Of a stretch of DNA of 64,000 nucleotides, positions 56,301 through 64,000 are shown piece after piece. Source of the DNA: Chitinophaga sp. GbtcB8. Its GTDB lineage: Bacteria > Bacteroidota > Bacteroidia > Chitinophagales > Chitinophagaceae. The notes beneath the pieces are model-generated. The model worked only from the letters and a program-made list of their open reading frames with translations. It was not told the DNA's origin and made no database searches. How positions within the stretch are numbered: position 1 is the stretch's first letter; every line of letters begins with the position of its first letter. Where the stretch lies: NCBI RefSeq assembly GCF_019091455.1, contig NZ_JAGXJN010000005.1, positions 1 to 64,000 of the forward strand, read 5' to 3'. Made by a program: the position numbers and the translations under genes.

Positions 56301-59300
56301 TTCTGATAAACATTATCTGCATACTCGTCCATTTCCAGTTTCGAAAACGGCGCTCCGGTATAGCTGTTTATCCATCCGCCTCCAAGTATTTCATCGGTAG
56401 CCTGATCTCCAACATGTTCCCATACCTGCCGGGACAATCTATCCCTGCCGGTATCGGCAATACCGTAAAAATCCGTACTATCCACACAATAAATCGTATA
56501 CAATTCATTCGCCCTCCATTGTAATGCGCTGGCGAGCGCCGCATGCTTTGCCTCGAATATCAACAGGTTCACGCCACAATCATTCAGGAAAAGCAGTAGG
56601 CGGTCAATAGGGTCACCGGGGTTTAACGGCAGATAAATACTATCTGCGGCCCATATCCCAAGAATCGATTTCACCCATGGGATGGACCGGTCACTCAGCA
56701 CGCCCACTACTTTGGCATTCAATCTCCGGCTGGTGATAAAATGGGCTATCCGCATTTGGTCCCGGTCCAGCTCCTGGTATGTGCAATGCTGATCACGATG
56801 GGCGATCGCAACTTTATGCGGGACCTCTGCCGCAAAGCCGCTGATTATCTCCGGGAGGAATAAGTCCGCATCAATTTCCCGTGTTGAATTAAATCCATTT
56901 AACTCAGCCCGGTCTTCATCGGTCAGATACATTGCCTTACCGATCTTCGCAAACGGCCTGCTCATCAGCCATTCAGACAACTGCCGATAGTGCCTGAATA
57001 TCCTGTTAACATCCTGTTCTGAATAAATGTCTGTATTAAAGCGGATATTCAACTGCAGCCTGTCATGTTCTTCCCTGAACATGAAGTTCAGATCATAGAT
57101 GCTTGTCAGCTTATTGACCGGCAATTTCCTGACCTGAAAATTGCCTGCAAATACTTTTTTGCGCTGAACAGTATCATTAAAATTCTGCAAACCAACCAGG
57201 ACGTCAAAAAGCGGCGCCCTGCTCAGGTCACGTTTTACATCCAGCTTGTCCATCAACAGATCAAACGGGTAGATCCGGTGTTCCAACGCCTCCAGGTTGG
57301 TATTACCTACGGATCTGGCAAAAGACACAAAGCTTTCGTTTACGTTTACATGGTTCCTTAACACCAGTGTATTGATATAAAATCCAATCTGGCCTTCCAG
57401 GTCAGGATGATCACGGCTACCATTGTAAGTACCTAATATAATATCCTTTTCATTGGTGTATTTATTAAAAAGCACATTCAGAATGGCTACCAATGTTGAG
57501 TATAAAGTGATCCCATGTTTTGTGCTAAATTCATTTAACTGCCTGGTAAGCGTTTGAGAGAAATCAAAAACCAGCTCCCGGCCATTGTAGGTGATATTAT
57601 CCGGACGATGATATGAAGCGGGCAGGTCGAGCACTGTAAGCGTCCCGGCAAGCCGGTTGAGCCAATACTGCTCATGTACTTTCATTGACGATTGTTGAAA
57701 CTGATTATTCTGCCATGCTGAAAAATCTTTGTATTGAATGGTCAGTGGTGACAAATGCACCTCTTTCCCTTCATCAAGATCAGTGTAGATTGTTATCAGG
57801 TCCTGTATAAAAACGGCATCAGACCAGCCATCATTTATAATATGGTGCATGTTCGTTAGCACAATATGTTTTTCTTCAGCTATTTTAATCAGCGTCACCC
57901 GGAACAGCGGGCCGTTTTTCAGGTCAAATGGCTCATGTACGAGCTGGTCTGTGATCTTACGTACTTCCACATCCGGATCCAGCTCCGGTTGAAGATTGAT
58001 ATACTGAACTTTAAAGTTAAAATCAACCAGCTGATGTACTTTCTGAAATATTTCATTGTCTGCTGTTTCAAATGTGGTCCGTAGTATTTCATGTCTGTTG
58101 ATCAATATATTGATAGCCTGTTCAAACAGCGGTCTGTTGAAGGACCCGATTATCTCGTAGGCATCACATTCATTATAGGCAACTGAGGTGGCTTCGAACT
58201 GCGATAATATCCATAGCCTCCGCTGGGCATGGGAGGTTTGATACAAGAGTTGTTCCGGCAGCGCCGGAATATCCGAAAATGTATTTGTTCTGGCTTTTTC
58301 AACAACGGTACAAAATTCACTTAAGACAGGATAATAAAATATATCTCTTAGATTAACATCTGCATGCAGCAGCTTATGAATTTTGGATGCAAGTCTTATG
58401 GCTTTTAGTGAATGCCCGCCCAATTCAAAAAAATTGTCGTTCAGCCCCACGTTATCCACATCAAGTACTTCTTCCCAGATCCGGGCCAGCCGGATCTCTG
58501 TTTCTGTTTGTGGCGCCAGGAACTGCTTCTCTTCCCTTGCTTCTACCCTGGCCGTGAGGACCTTCCTGTTTATTTTCCCATTGGAGAGCAAAGGCATTTC
58601 ATCCAGTATAATAATTTTACCAGGCCGCATATACTCCGGAAGACTTTTATACAATCCCGCCTGTATCTGTTCTATTGTTATTCCCCCCTTTGCTGCGGCA
58701 GACACGTAGGCCCACAGAGAATGCTCCCCGTTCTTTTCTTCGCGTACAACAGTGCAGGATAATGCCACTCCGGGAATACCGCTAATGCAGGCATCTATCT
58801 CGCCCGGTTCTATCCGGTGGCCACGGATCTTCACCTGACTATCCTGCCGTCCCAGGAAGAACAAATTACCCTCCGGACTATATTTACCCAGGTCTCCTGT
58901 TTTATACATCCTTTCACCAGGATAAAAAGGATCAGCTGTAAAGGAAGGGTTATCTTTCAAATTAATATATCCTCTGCCAACACCAGCACCTGCAACACAG
59001 ATCTCACCCTGAACCCCGGGCGGGCAAAGCTGTCCTTCACTATTCAGCACGTAGATCCGGAGATTTTGCAACGGCCTGCCTATCGCAACATTGTTTGTAT
59101 GCGGCGCGCTATCCATAAAAAATAATGCCACATCATCTCCCGCCTCCGCAGGCCCATAGGCATTGATCATCTTTATTGCCGGGAAATGGCTAAACCAGCG
59201 GTCAACAAGAACCGGCGCAACGGATTCGCCTGTAATGATAAGATATTGCAACGACGATAACTGTAAACCAGTATCCTCTGCTACTTCCAGGATAAGCTGC

Positions 59301-62254
59301 AGATAGCTCGGAACGATTTCCAATATTTTTACCCCATCAGCTTCTATGGCCGCCAGAAAGCCTGCCACATCCAGGATATTCTGCTCCGTATAAATGGCCG
59401 TTGTTCCTCCTGCTATCAGCGCGGTAATAAATTGCCAAACAGAAATATCAAATGATGCGGATGCCGTTTGTGCCAGTATTGTATCTGAACCTATACCCAG
59501 TGAACGGATCATCGCCAGCTTGTGATTCAGCATGCTGCCGTGTTCTATCATAACCCCCTTGGGAATGCCGGTGGAACCCGAGGTAAATAAAACATATGCC
59601 AGATCAGCTCCGGAGGGCTGTCTTGCATCGTTCCGGGTAGCCGGGAAGACCATCAGCTCATCCAGAAAGTCCTGGTATTTTTGCCTGGAATAGCCGTTAA
59701 CAGGGCTGGGAACCTTTTTATCAACGACCAATATGGTATCATACCTGAACCGGGTCAGCTCATTTTCAAGTACGCCAAGCTTTCCCGTATGCATAACTTC
59801 TTTAACGACCGGATTTTCATATGCAAAGTCATCATAAAAGCTCCGGGAAACAAACAACTCATTAGACCAGTTGACTTTTGTTATGTACCCGGTTCCGGGG
59901 TGCTGTTCTTTGAATGTTTTAAGAGAATGCAGCAATTCATGTTTGCTATCCCGGTCCATAATATCCCCGAGGAATAATATTCCCGTATTGCTAAGTAAGC
60001 CAATAGCATCAGACAATACTTTTTTCAGGTACTGATGATTTCCGAAATCCTGAATAACACTATTCATGATAATTACATCAAAGCTGCCTTCAATTCCGGA
60101 TATCAAATGCGCAGGAAGATGCAGCTGCCGGATATTATGAATTCCTTTCTCATCAATAATCTCCTGATTCCTGGACAAAGTTACTGCCGACTGATCGATG
60201 GCAACATATTCGCTAACCAGTGGCGCCAGGTGGAACATAGTAAATCCGGATCCGCATCCGATTTCAAGCACCTTTGATGAGGTACTGAGATAAGGTAACA
60301 GCTTTGTAAGCACATTCCCGGAATATTCCTGCATCTCCGCCGCACTCAGTGGCTGCCCGGTATAGCTGCTAAACCACCCACCTGTTGCAATATCGTCTTT
60401 GCCGTCCTCCGCTACTGCCTCCCAAAAAGCCTGTTGTTCACGAAACAAGGCGTCATTCAGCACTACATCGTTCCTCCTGCAACCGGGGCACAGATAACCT
60501 GTCAGCGACTTATTGTCCCATATTAATTTATCCGCCAGATCAAGATAGGCTGACCCGGTAATCAAAAACTTTGTGGAAGAAGCTTCCAGCATTTCCAATA
60601 TGCGGTCGTAAGGCAGTGACGGATCGACCGGCATATATGCTGCATTCGCTTTCCAGATCCCCAAGATGCTTTCAACAAAATCCGGGCTTCTGTCCATGAG
60701 AATACCTACTATATCCCCTTTACCCAGATCTCTTCCAGTAAGGTAATAGGCAAGCCGGTTAGTTTTCGTATACAACTCATTATAGCTGATTGCCGTTGCA
60801 CCAAAACGAATGGCTGGTTTTTCAGGATACTTACGGCAGATCTCATCAATCAGCACATCTACCGGCGCCGCTGTATTTATTTTAACAACCGGTCCTTCGC
60901 TCCTGGTTAACACTTCTTTTTCCTGGGCCGGCGACAACAATGCTAATTCACTAATTTTCACCTCTGCATTGGCGAGCACCTGATCTACCAGGTTCGCAAA
61001 ATGCATCATCAGCTGATCGATGAACGAAGGAGAATATACCTCGCTATTAAACCCGGCTTTAGCCAGCAGCCGGGAGCCGGGGAAAAATGATATTTCAAAA
61101 TCATAACTGGTCTGGTCAAAGATCTCCAGGTCTGAAATCTCGAGCTTGTCCTCCGGGCCTTCCTCATCAGCAGCGGTTTCCGGATAATTCTGAAAACTAA
61201 AAAGATGGTTAAACAGCTCTCCTTTTGTATCGGCGAATTGCTGAATATTTACCAAAGGGAAATGATGAAACGCGCTGGTTGCAGCAGCGTCTTTTTGCGC
61301 CTTCCGGAGCGCAGATAAAAATGACTCCTCTTTAGAAAAAATGAACCTGATCGGGATCGTATTGATAAACAGTCCAATGATCCGTTCTACGTCCGGTATG
61401 GAGGGGGGGCGGCCCGAGACTACCTCTCCAAAAATAACATCTTCATTATTGTTATACTTAAGCAGTAAAACAGCCCATATTGTTTTTAACAATATATTCA
61501 GTGTTACCTGCTGCGTTTTTGCCATATCAACGAGGCGCTGCGTAACATCCCCTTCAAAATGGAAATCGTGGTTTACTTTGCAATACCGCTGGCCAAACGG
61601 AACGGTTGCCTCATCTAAAAGTTTGGTGGTGGCTGAAAAATCACGCACATAATTTTTCCAGTATTCTTCTGCACTTTGGTGGCGGGTACCGTTCAGCCAT
61701 TTAATATATTCTTTGTAAGGCACCGGAGGCGGCAATACCAATGGCTTGCCACTTATCAGCGAATGATAGGTTCGCAGCACTTCTGCCGCCAACACCCTTG
61801 TACACCATCCATCAAACAAAATATGATGCCAGGTCCATATCAGCTTATATTCCTGGTCGCCCACTTTTATCAGACTCACCCTCATAAGAACATCCTTGCT
61901 AAGATCAAACCCGGCCTCCCGGTCGTTCTTTTTAAATTCTTCGACAAACTGATCTATTTCTTTCTTCCGGCTTAAATAGCCGGTTTCCTTATAAGCGACT
62001 GCTATTTCCCTGTTCTTGAGCACTACCTGAAGCGGCTTTTCTATTTTTTCGAATACAAAGGCCGTTCTTAGAATATCATGCCTTTTAAAGATCAGGTTAA
62101 AAGCCTGGTTAAATCCGGCAATATCAATGGCTCCCTTTATGTTAAAAGAATATTGCTCCATATAGACCGATGCCGATACCTCAGCCAGCGAATGGAACAA
62201 AATACCCTCCTGTAAAGGCGTCAGTTCATATATGTCTTCAAATTTGTGATTCAT
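50327..62254 (-). CDS. Nonribosomal peptide synthetase, three modules with two methyltransferase insertions (C-A[MT]-T-C-A[MT]-T-C-A-T-TE)
   Basis: This is a 3975-residue protein. Module 1: condensation with HHILFDGW near 143, adenylation from about 464 with AYMPVDP at 538, a methyltransferase inserted at about 625-830 (VLEIGCGSG near 661) before FTSGSTGIPKG at about 887, and carrier GGHSL at about 1278. Module 2: HHIINDGW at about 1468, methyltransferase at about 1960-2150 (VLEIGCASG near 1995), YTSGSTGKPKG at about 2217, carrier GGHSL at about 2611. Module 3: HHLITDGW at about 2799, adenylation without insertion (FTSGSTGAAKG at about 3281), carrier GGDSL at about 3674. A thioesterase follows (GASSGG at about 3814, LDSEP, GEHMDF). 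Hand-read codes: modules 1 and 3, D-I-W-E-I-T-A-D-D-K, close to the diaminobutyrate code of Pseudomonas siderophore synthetases; module 2, D-V-W-E-V-C-A-C-D-K, unassigned. The first condensation domain should accept a D-residue, since the preceding NRPS ends in an epimerase. Confidence 0.95.
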   Translation of the reverse strand: MNHKFEDIYELTPLQEGILFHSLAEVSASVYMEQYSFNIKGAIDIAGFNQAFNLIFKRHDILRTAFVFEKIEKPLQVVLKNREIAVAYKETGYLSRKKEIDQFVEEFKKNDREAGFDLSKDVLMRVSLIKVGDQEYKLIWTWHHILFDGWCTRVLAAEVLRTYHSLISGKPLVLPPPVPYKEYIKWLNGTRHQSAEEYWKNYVRDFSATTKLLDEATVPFGQRYCKVNHDFHFEGDVTQRLVDMAKTQQVTLNILLKTIWAVLLLKYNNNEDVIFGEVVSGRPPSIPDVERIIGLFINTIPIRFIFSKEESFLSALRKAQKDAAATSAFHHFPLVNIQQFADTKGELFNHLFSFQNYPETAADEEGPEDKLEISDLEIFDQTSYDFEISFFPGSRLLAKAGFNSEVYSPSFIDQLMMHFANLVDQVLANAEVKISELALLSPAQEKEVLTRSEGPVVKINTAAPVDVLIDEICRKYPEKPAIRFGATAISYNELYTKTNRLAYYLTGRDLGKGDIVGILMDRSPDFVESILGIWKANAAYMPVDPSLPYDRILEMLEASSTKFLITGSAYLDLADKLIWDNKSLTGYLCPGCRRNDVVLNDALFREQQAFWEAVAEDGKDDIATGGWFSSYTGQPLSAAEMQEYSGNVLTKLLPYLSTSSKVLEIGCGSGFTMFHLAPLVSEYVAIDQSAVTLSRNQEIIDEKGIHNIRQLHLPAHLISGIEGSFDVIIMNSVIQDFGNHQYLKKVLSDAIGLLSNTGILFLGDIMDRDSKHELLHSLKTFKEQHPGTGYITKVNWSNELFVSRSFYDDFAYENPVVKEVMHTGKLGVLENELTRFRYDTILVVDKKVPSPVNGYSRQKYQDFLDELMVFPATRNDARQPSGADLAYVLFTSGSTGIPKGVMIEHGSMLNHKLAMIRSLGIGSDTILAQTASASFDISVWQFITALIAGGTTAIYTEQNILDVAGFLAAIEADGVKILEIVPSYLQLILEVAEDTGLQLSSLQYLIITGESVAPVLVDRWFSHFPAIKMINAYGPAEAGDDVALFFMDSAPHTNNVAIGRPLQNLRIYVLNSEGQLCPPGVQGEICVAGAGVGRGYINLKDNPSFTADPFYPGERMYKTGDLGKYSPEGNLFFLGRQDSQVKIRGHRIEPGEIDACISGIPGVALSCTVVREEKNGEHSLWAYVSAAAKGGITIEQIQAGLYKSLPEYMRPGKIIILDEMPLLSNGKINRKVLTARVEAREEKQFLAPQTETEIRLARIWEEVLDVDNVGLNDNFFELGGHSLKAIRLASKIHKLLHADVNLRDIFYYPVLSEFCTVVEKARTNTFSDIPALPEQLLYQTSHAQRRLWILSQFEATSVAYNECDAYEIIGSFNRPLFEQAINILINRHEILRTTFETADNEIFQKVHQLVDFNFKVQYINLQPELDPDVEVRKITDQLVHEPFDLKNGPLFRVTLIKIAEEKHIVLTNMHHIINDGWSDAVFIQDLITIYTDLDEGKEVHLSPLTIQYKDFSAWQNNQFQQSSMKVHEQYWLNRLAGTLTVLDLPASYHRPDNITYNGRELVFDFSQTLTRQLNEFSTKHGITLYSTLVAILNVLFNKYTNEKDIILGTYNGSRDHPDLEGQIGFYINTLVLRNHVNVNESFVSFARSVGNTNLEALEHRIYPFDLLMDKLDVKRDLSRAPLFDVLVGLQNFNDTVQRKKVFAGNFQVRKLPVNKLTSIYDLNFMFREEHDRLQLNIRFNTDIYSEQDVNRIFRHYRQLSEWLMSRPFAKIGKAMYLTDEDRAELNGFNSTREIDADLFLPEIISGFAAEVPHKVAIAHRDQHCTYQELDRDQMRIAHFITSRRLNAKVVGVLSDRSIPWVKSILGIWAADSIYLPLNPGDPIDRLLLFLNDCGVNLLIFEAKHAALASALQWRANELYTIYCVDSTDFYGIADTGRDRLSRQVWEHVGDQATDEILGGGWINSYTGAPFSKLEMDEYADNVYQKLLPYLKPGAKVLEIGCASGITMFRIAPLVAKYIATDISAVILEKNRKEIEERGLQHIEAYCMSAIEIDQIEERDFDIVIINSVVQNFGDYNYLRKVLSLCVDLAGEKGVIFLGDLMDEDKREALELSCRSCEQAGLAGQKTKTDWTHELFINKAFLDNLKVQVPEIKAIQHSSKIHTIKNELTDFRFDSIAELDKINARNKRPEIPRFNQFDAGYACPEEVGLKPDGQRDAAYIIYTSGSTGKPKGAIVTHQGMMNHLDSKKNVLEITRESIIAQSASQTFDVSVWQFALALYAGGTTRIFDKEAVLDIPDFVTQLRNYEVNIFEVVPSYLNGFLYELEQHDSKCRLDDLKMLVTCGEVLPPRLTERWFNIFPDIPIVNAYGPTEASCDITHHKMMAPVNGPRVLVGTPVQNLQVRIVNDEMQLCPVNVKGEIVVTGVGVGKGYVNNQARTEEVFLNDPFAGPGGKLYRTGDIGRFLSTGEIDFFGRKDNQVKVRGIRIELGELETVIGSIDLVKECAVITREVNGDLVLLAFVSMKKEMPDSSLLKMEVARRLPEYMMPEEFVVLERLPVLSNGKIDRKALDYPSAVSATLLDPQEFSVTERALYELWAEVIGHDGFTRKDNFFNVGGHSLKAMRLIALVAEKMGTTLTFRELFINSTLEGMARLISLSRYNKYNFIERVGKREYYELSGAQKRLWILCQFEEALIAYNEFSAFRYKGNLDAELIRQAFFLLVERHEILRTVIVTINEEPVQQVIPADLFPVEFAYIADGWSVVLEDEAEKERQKPFSLDKGPLARIKIINRTGESYALLTLHHLITDGWSAAVFMHDFFLFYEKLSRKTDPELPPLSIQYKDYAAWKNAQLKGKAGAGSARYWKEKMGGNPPRLNLSTVASRPRVQTYNGNSVIFNLDQDVCEAVALLKDRFGCSTFVVLNIMLDLLLYKITGQPDIVTGTIVAGRDQPDSQHLIGLFVNTVPVRLLVDTELTLGAFIDKARNEVIEALSFGQYPFDQLLEDLKIDRDLSRPPLFDVVIECHEFDDIFDWQKDTGVQDRIIEPVNFGSAKSIFDISFIFSREHNDLQLEVEYNTGLYAEAQIKGYAALLQDLIKRVPASLDQRVRDFKILPAQGEKEMLLLGAGPVNQFDENKPVDVLIDEMCLRYKEKTAVSFGNITLSYQALYEGTNKIAHYLLAHHIGREDVVGILMNRCPEFPESMLGIWKANAAYMPIDPEIPYNRMRQMIDASGTKMLVFTRSCQDIAERLLIDCSGLTGSLCADDPEMLSSYPATPTGKRRPSGKDLAYILFTSGSTGAAKGVMIEHRSMLNHNLAKINAVGIDADTILAQTASVSFDISIWQFIAALLRGGTTAIYSEQAVLDVEGFLRQIVADQVNILEVVPSYLQLVLEVIADTDIQFSCLKYLITTGEAVAPVLIQKWFGYFPDIKIINAFGPSEAADDITHYVMERPPVDNNVPIGKTIQNMRIYVLSQEGHLCPCDVQGEICVAGIGVGRGYVNLADNRSFGEDPFYPGERMYRTGDWGRYTADGNLLFSGRRDSQVKIRGHRIELGEIEATMNGIRGVGLACVVIREDAGRGEQAIYAYVSAAAKELISAERIREKLIELLPEYMIPVRIIILDELPLLPSGKIDRNALLSDIGLQEGLPDYIAPGTEMEIKLAEIWQEVLGVGKVGLNDNFYELGGDSLGLVKVYRKVSKVYPVKLDLADYFSSRTISELSAKLLKKGTRSFGSQDDGSLFYLQRGIDKHKHNLFIFPPAGGLGIYYRDLIGFLDQGHNCHLFNYRGIGKNEQPFADLEDVVTYYSAIILGQINDNEEINLVGASSGGNLIFEIAAFLEQKGYKCFLIMLDSEPTVIAESEEFIATYIKNVGEFVNDTEQGKIFIERYEVALRAYMGIFNSELQQLNKKISSDITNFICKTSSHEVQLWDHFTSGNTRYITLEEGEHMDFIESEENLILISEEITQSLMKRTITHEHQIRKMV

Positions 62255-62299
62255 AGATTTCTTTATTCAATGGGAGGTTACAGTTACCGCATTTCGGGA

Positions 62300-64000
62300 T
62301 CAGATCAGGCTATCTATTACATCAAGGTCTCCGGATGACAGTCCCTGGTAAGTCAGATCGGAAGGGCTTAAGAGTGTACCTTCCCGCTCCTCTGTTTCTG
62401 AGATCAGCATAGCCAGGTTGTTTTTATAGGTCAGCAATACATCCGTCATTGTTTCCTCTTTAAAATGCTTACCATTATAAGCAAGCTGGATTACGAGATC
62501 ATTGTCAATCATCACTCCTGAGAATAAGAACTGGTACTCACGGATCTCTGCCGGGTCCATTAATTCACCGAGGCTCATTGACACAACATCGAATGAACCT
62601 GTTTTTGCCTGTCTGAATTGCCCGAGATAATTAAAACAAACCGCCGGTCTATACAGCTTTAACCGGTCTTCAGCGGGAAGCATATAAGCAGCAACATTAT
62701 ACGCCAGCGCCAGCCTGGCGGCACGATTCAACGTTTCCTTACAATAACGCAATTCCTGGATTCCCTGTCCTGCCTCATCCCCGTTTAACAGTACCGGGTA
62801 AATATTTGTAAACCACCCAACTGTCCGGCTAACATTCAGGTTTTCCGGAAGATGATCTCTTCCATGAGATTCTACAGATAAGTACAGCGCCTCCCTGTTG
62901 AAACACTGCCTGTAGGTACGTCCCAGCGCACAAACTAGGAAATCAGTGATCCCTGTTTTCAGCTTTTCATGTAATGACTGCCCCAGTAACTGTGCCGTAA
63001 GCTGTTTTCCAATGCTGATATTCACCTTACGCTCATTCCCTACATAGTCCGGAACATCCGGATCAAGTTCAGCGGGAACATTCTCCGGAATACCTTGCTG
63101 CAGGGACTTCAGCTGCCTTGTTTCCTGCCGCAGCTGATCGCTCAGGCTATACCGGAATAGTGATTCTGCCCAGACCTTATAGGCATCTGTTTTCATTGGC
63201 AATGGTGCATTTCCTGCTGATCTCAGCAAGGTATCCAGGTCTTCCAGCAGTATTCTCCATGATACGCCATCCATCACCAGGTGATGAACAGATATGATTA
63301 AATGCTGCTTATCATTTACTTTAAATTCAGCCGCTTTAATCAGTGAAGCATCGTTCAATTGTATACTATCATGTAAGGCACTTATTTGCTGCGCTAAAAG
63401 AGGGTCATTTAACGTGGGAAATGTTCCCAGCGCATAAACCTGATGCCCGGGGATATCCGGCCGGTTAAGCTGCAACACTTTCCCCGGATATTCATCCAGG
63501 TCAAATGTTATTCTTAACGCATCGTGATGCTGTATCAGCCTGGAAAAAACCCGTTCCAGCATATCTGCTCCCGTTTCCTTCTCAAGACCAACAATAACAG
63601 CCTGGTGAAACTTATGAGGATTTACTGTATATAGCTGAAAAAAACGATGCTGAATGGGAGTCAGGGGAATTTCTCCGGTTACCTCCTCCTGCGCGGACGT
63701 TACTGTTAATGGCGCCAGGTCTGCTGCAATTGCCTGAATGGACAGCTTATTGAATATATCTCCTACTTCGAGCTGGTAGCCCTTATTCTGAACACGTGAA
63801 CAGATCTGAATTCCTATAATTGAATCCCCGCCCAATGAAAAAAAGTTATCATTGATACCTATGTCTTCCCTACCCAGCACTTCTTTCCAGATAGCTGCCA
63901 GCAGTTTTTCCTGTGCTGTCCGCGGGGCTACATATTCCCGCTGTACTGCGGCTGAGGGATCGGGAAGCTGACTATAATCCAGCTTGCCGTTTGTTGTTAA
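62300..64000 (-). CDS. Nonribosomal peptide synthetase, C-terminal part (A10-T-E), runs off the window
   Basis: The frame is open to the right edge, so the start lies outside. The visible 566 residues begin in the last motif of an adenylation domain (TNGKLDYSQL). A carrier domain follows with FSLGGDSIIGIQ, the GGDS form usual before epimerases. The rest is an epimerization domain: HHLVMDGVSWRILLED, ESHGRD and VGWFTNIYP are its hallmarks. The protein should therefore deliver a D-configured residue to the next synthetase, encoded 45 bp downstream. The missing upstream part probably includes further modules and the chain-starting domain. The substrate of its adenylation domain cannot be read here. 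Confidence 0.93.
   Translation of the reverse strand, partial: LTTNGKLDYSQLPDPSAAVQREYVAPRTAQEKLLAAIWKEVLGREDIGINDNFFSLGGDSIIGIQICSRVQNKGYQLEVGDIFNKLSIQAIAADLAPLTVTSAQEEVTGEIPLTPIQHRFFQLYTVNPHKFHQAVIVGLEKETGADMLERVFSRLIQHHDALRITFDLDEYPGKVLQLNRPDIPGHQVYALGTFPTLNDPLLAQQISALHDSIQLNDASLIKAAEFKVNDKQHLIISVHHLVMDGVSWRILLEDLDTLLRSAGNAPLPMKTDAYKVWAESLFRYSLSDQLRQETRQLKSLQQGIPENVPAELDPDVPDYVGNERKVNISIGKQLTAQLLGQSLHEKLKTGITDFLVCALGRTYRQCFNREALYLSVESHGRDHLPENLNVSRTVGWFTNIYPVLLNGDEAGQGIQELRYCKETLNRAARLALAYNVAAYMLPAEDRLKLYRPAVCFNYLGQFRQAKTGSFDVVSMSLGELMDPAEIREYQFLFSGVMIDNDLVIQLAYNGKHFKEETMTDVLLTYKNNLAMLISETEEREGTLLSPSDLTYQGLSSGDLDVIDSLI

Overview
The window looks like chromosomal DNA of a Bacteroidota species of the Chitinophaga type. 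The basis is the gene families: a TonB receptor with a DUF4249 lipoprotein, LytS/LytTR regulators, a PorP/SprF protein, a giant surface protein with the type IX secretion (T9SS) gliding-motility C-terminal domain, a one-piece propeller sensor kinase and a UpxY-type NusG paralogue. The genus is inferred; no rRNA or complete tRNA gene was seen.

Left part (1-33.7 kb). A 2OG-Fe(II) oxygenase and a GlsB-like membrane protein are followed by a 670-bp gene-free stretch. Next comes a DUF4249 lipoprotein/TonB receptor pair, in which the receptor is interrupted by one in-frame TGA where a Trp codon is expected. It is divergent from a LytS-type kinase/LytTR regulator pair, and the shared intergenic region carries two 13-bp direct repeats 21 bp apart. 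From 6.8 to 19.5 kb lies an apparent operon on the minus strand: a giant adhesin-like protein with 18 near-identical 131-residue DUF11 repeats and a T9SS sorting domain, a PorP/SprF protein, and a PorE-like OmpA protein. A NarL/LuxR response regulator and a propeller histidine kinase follow as a convergent pair with overlapping 3' ends. The 23.9-33.6 kb stretch holds mostly single genes: lipase, DoxX-like protein, alpha/beta hydrolase, membrane-anchored HTH-like protein, DUF1801, PepSY-like protein, PD40 lipoprotein, epoxide hydrolase and a YCII protein. It also contains a duplicated 79-bp element and a probably frameshifted small membrane gene.

Right part (33.7-64 kb). All genes are on the minus strand and form one nonribosomal peptide (NRPS) cluster that runs off the right edge. 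In transcription order: the end of an NRPS (A-T-E, partial); a 3975-residue NRPS (C-A[MT]-T-C-A[MT]-T-C-A-T-TE); an FtsX/MacB-like permease; an MsbA-like ABC exporter; a one-module NRPS (C-A-T-TE); a CmlA-like diiron beta-hydroxylase; a 68-residue protein; a GT9 heptosyltransferase-like enzyme; a diaminobutyrate aminotransferase; SbnA; a strong terminator; then UpxY, HldE-like heptose kinase/adenylyltransferase and SbnB.

Taken together, the cluster encodes its own supply of 2,3-diaminopropionate (SbnA/SbnB) and 2,4-diaminobutyrate. Hand-read specificity codes of two adenylation domains look like diaminobutyrate codes. Two adenylation domains carry methyltransferases inserted between motifs a2 and a3. 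A beta-hydroxylase, a heptose-activation enzyme and a heptosyltransferase-like enzyme sit in the same operons. The inferred product is a cationic peptide that may be methylated, beta-hydroxylated and glycosylated. This is the strongest candidate in the window for an undescribed system.
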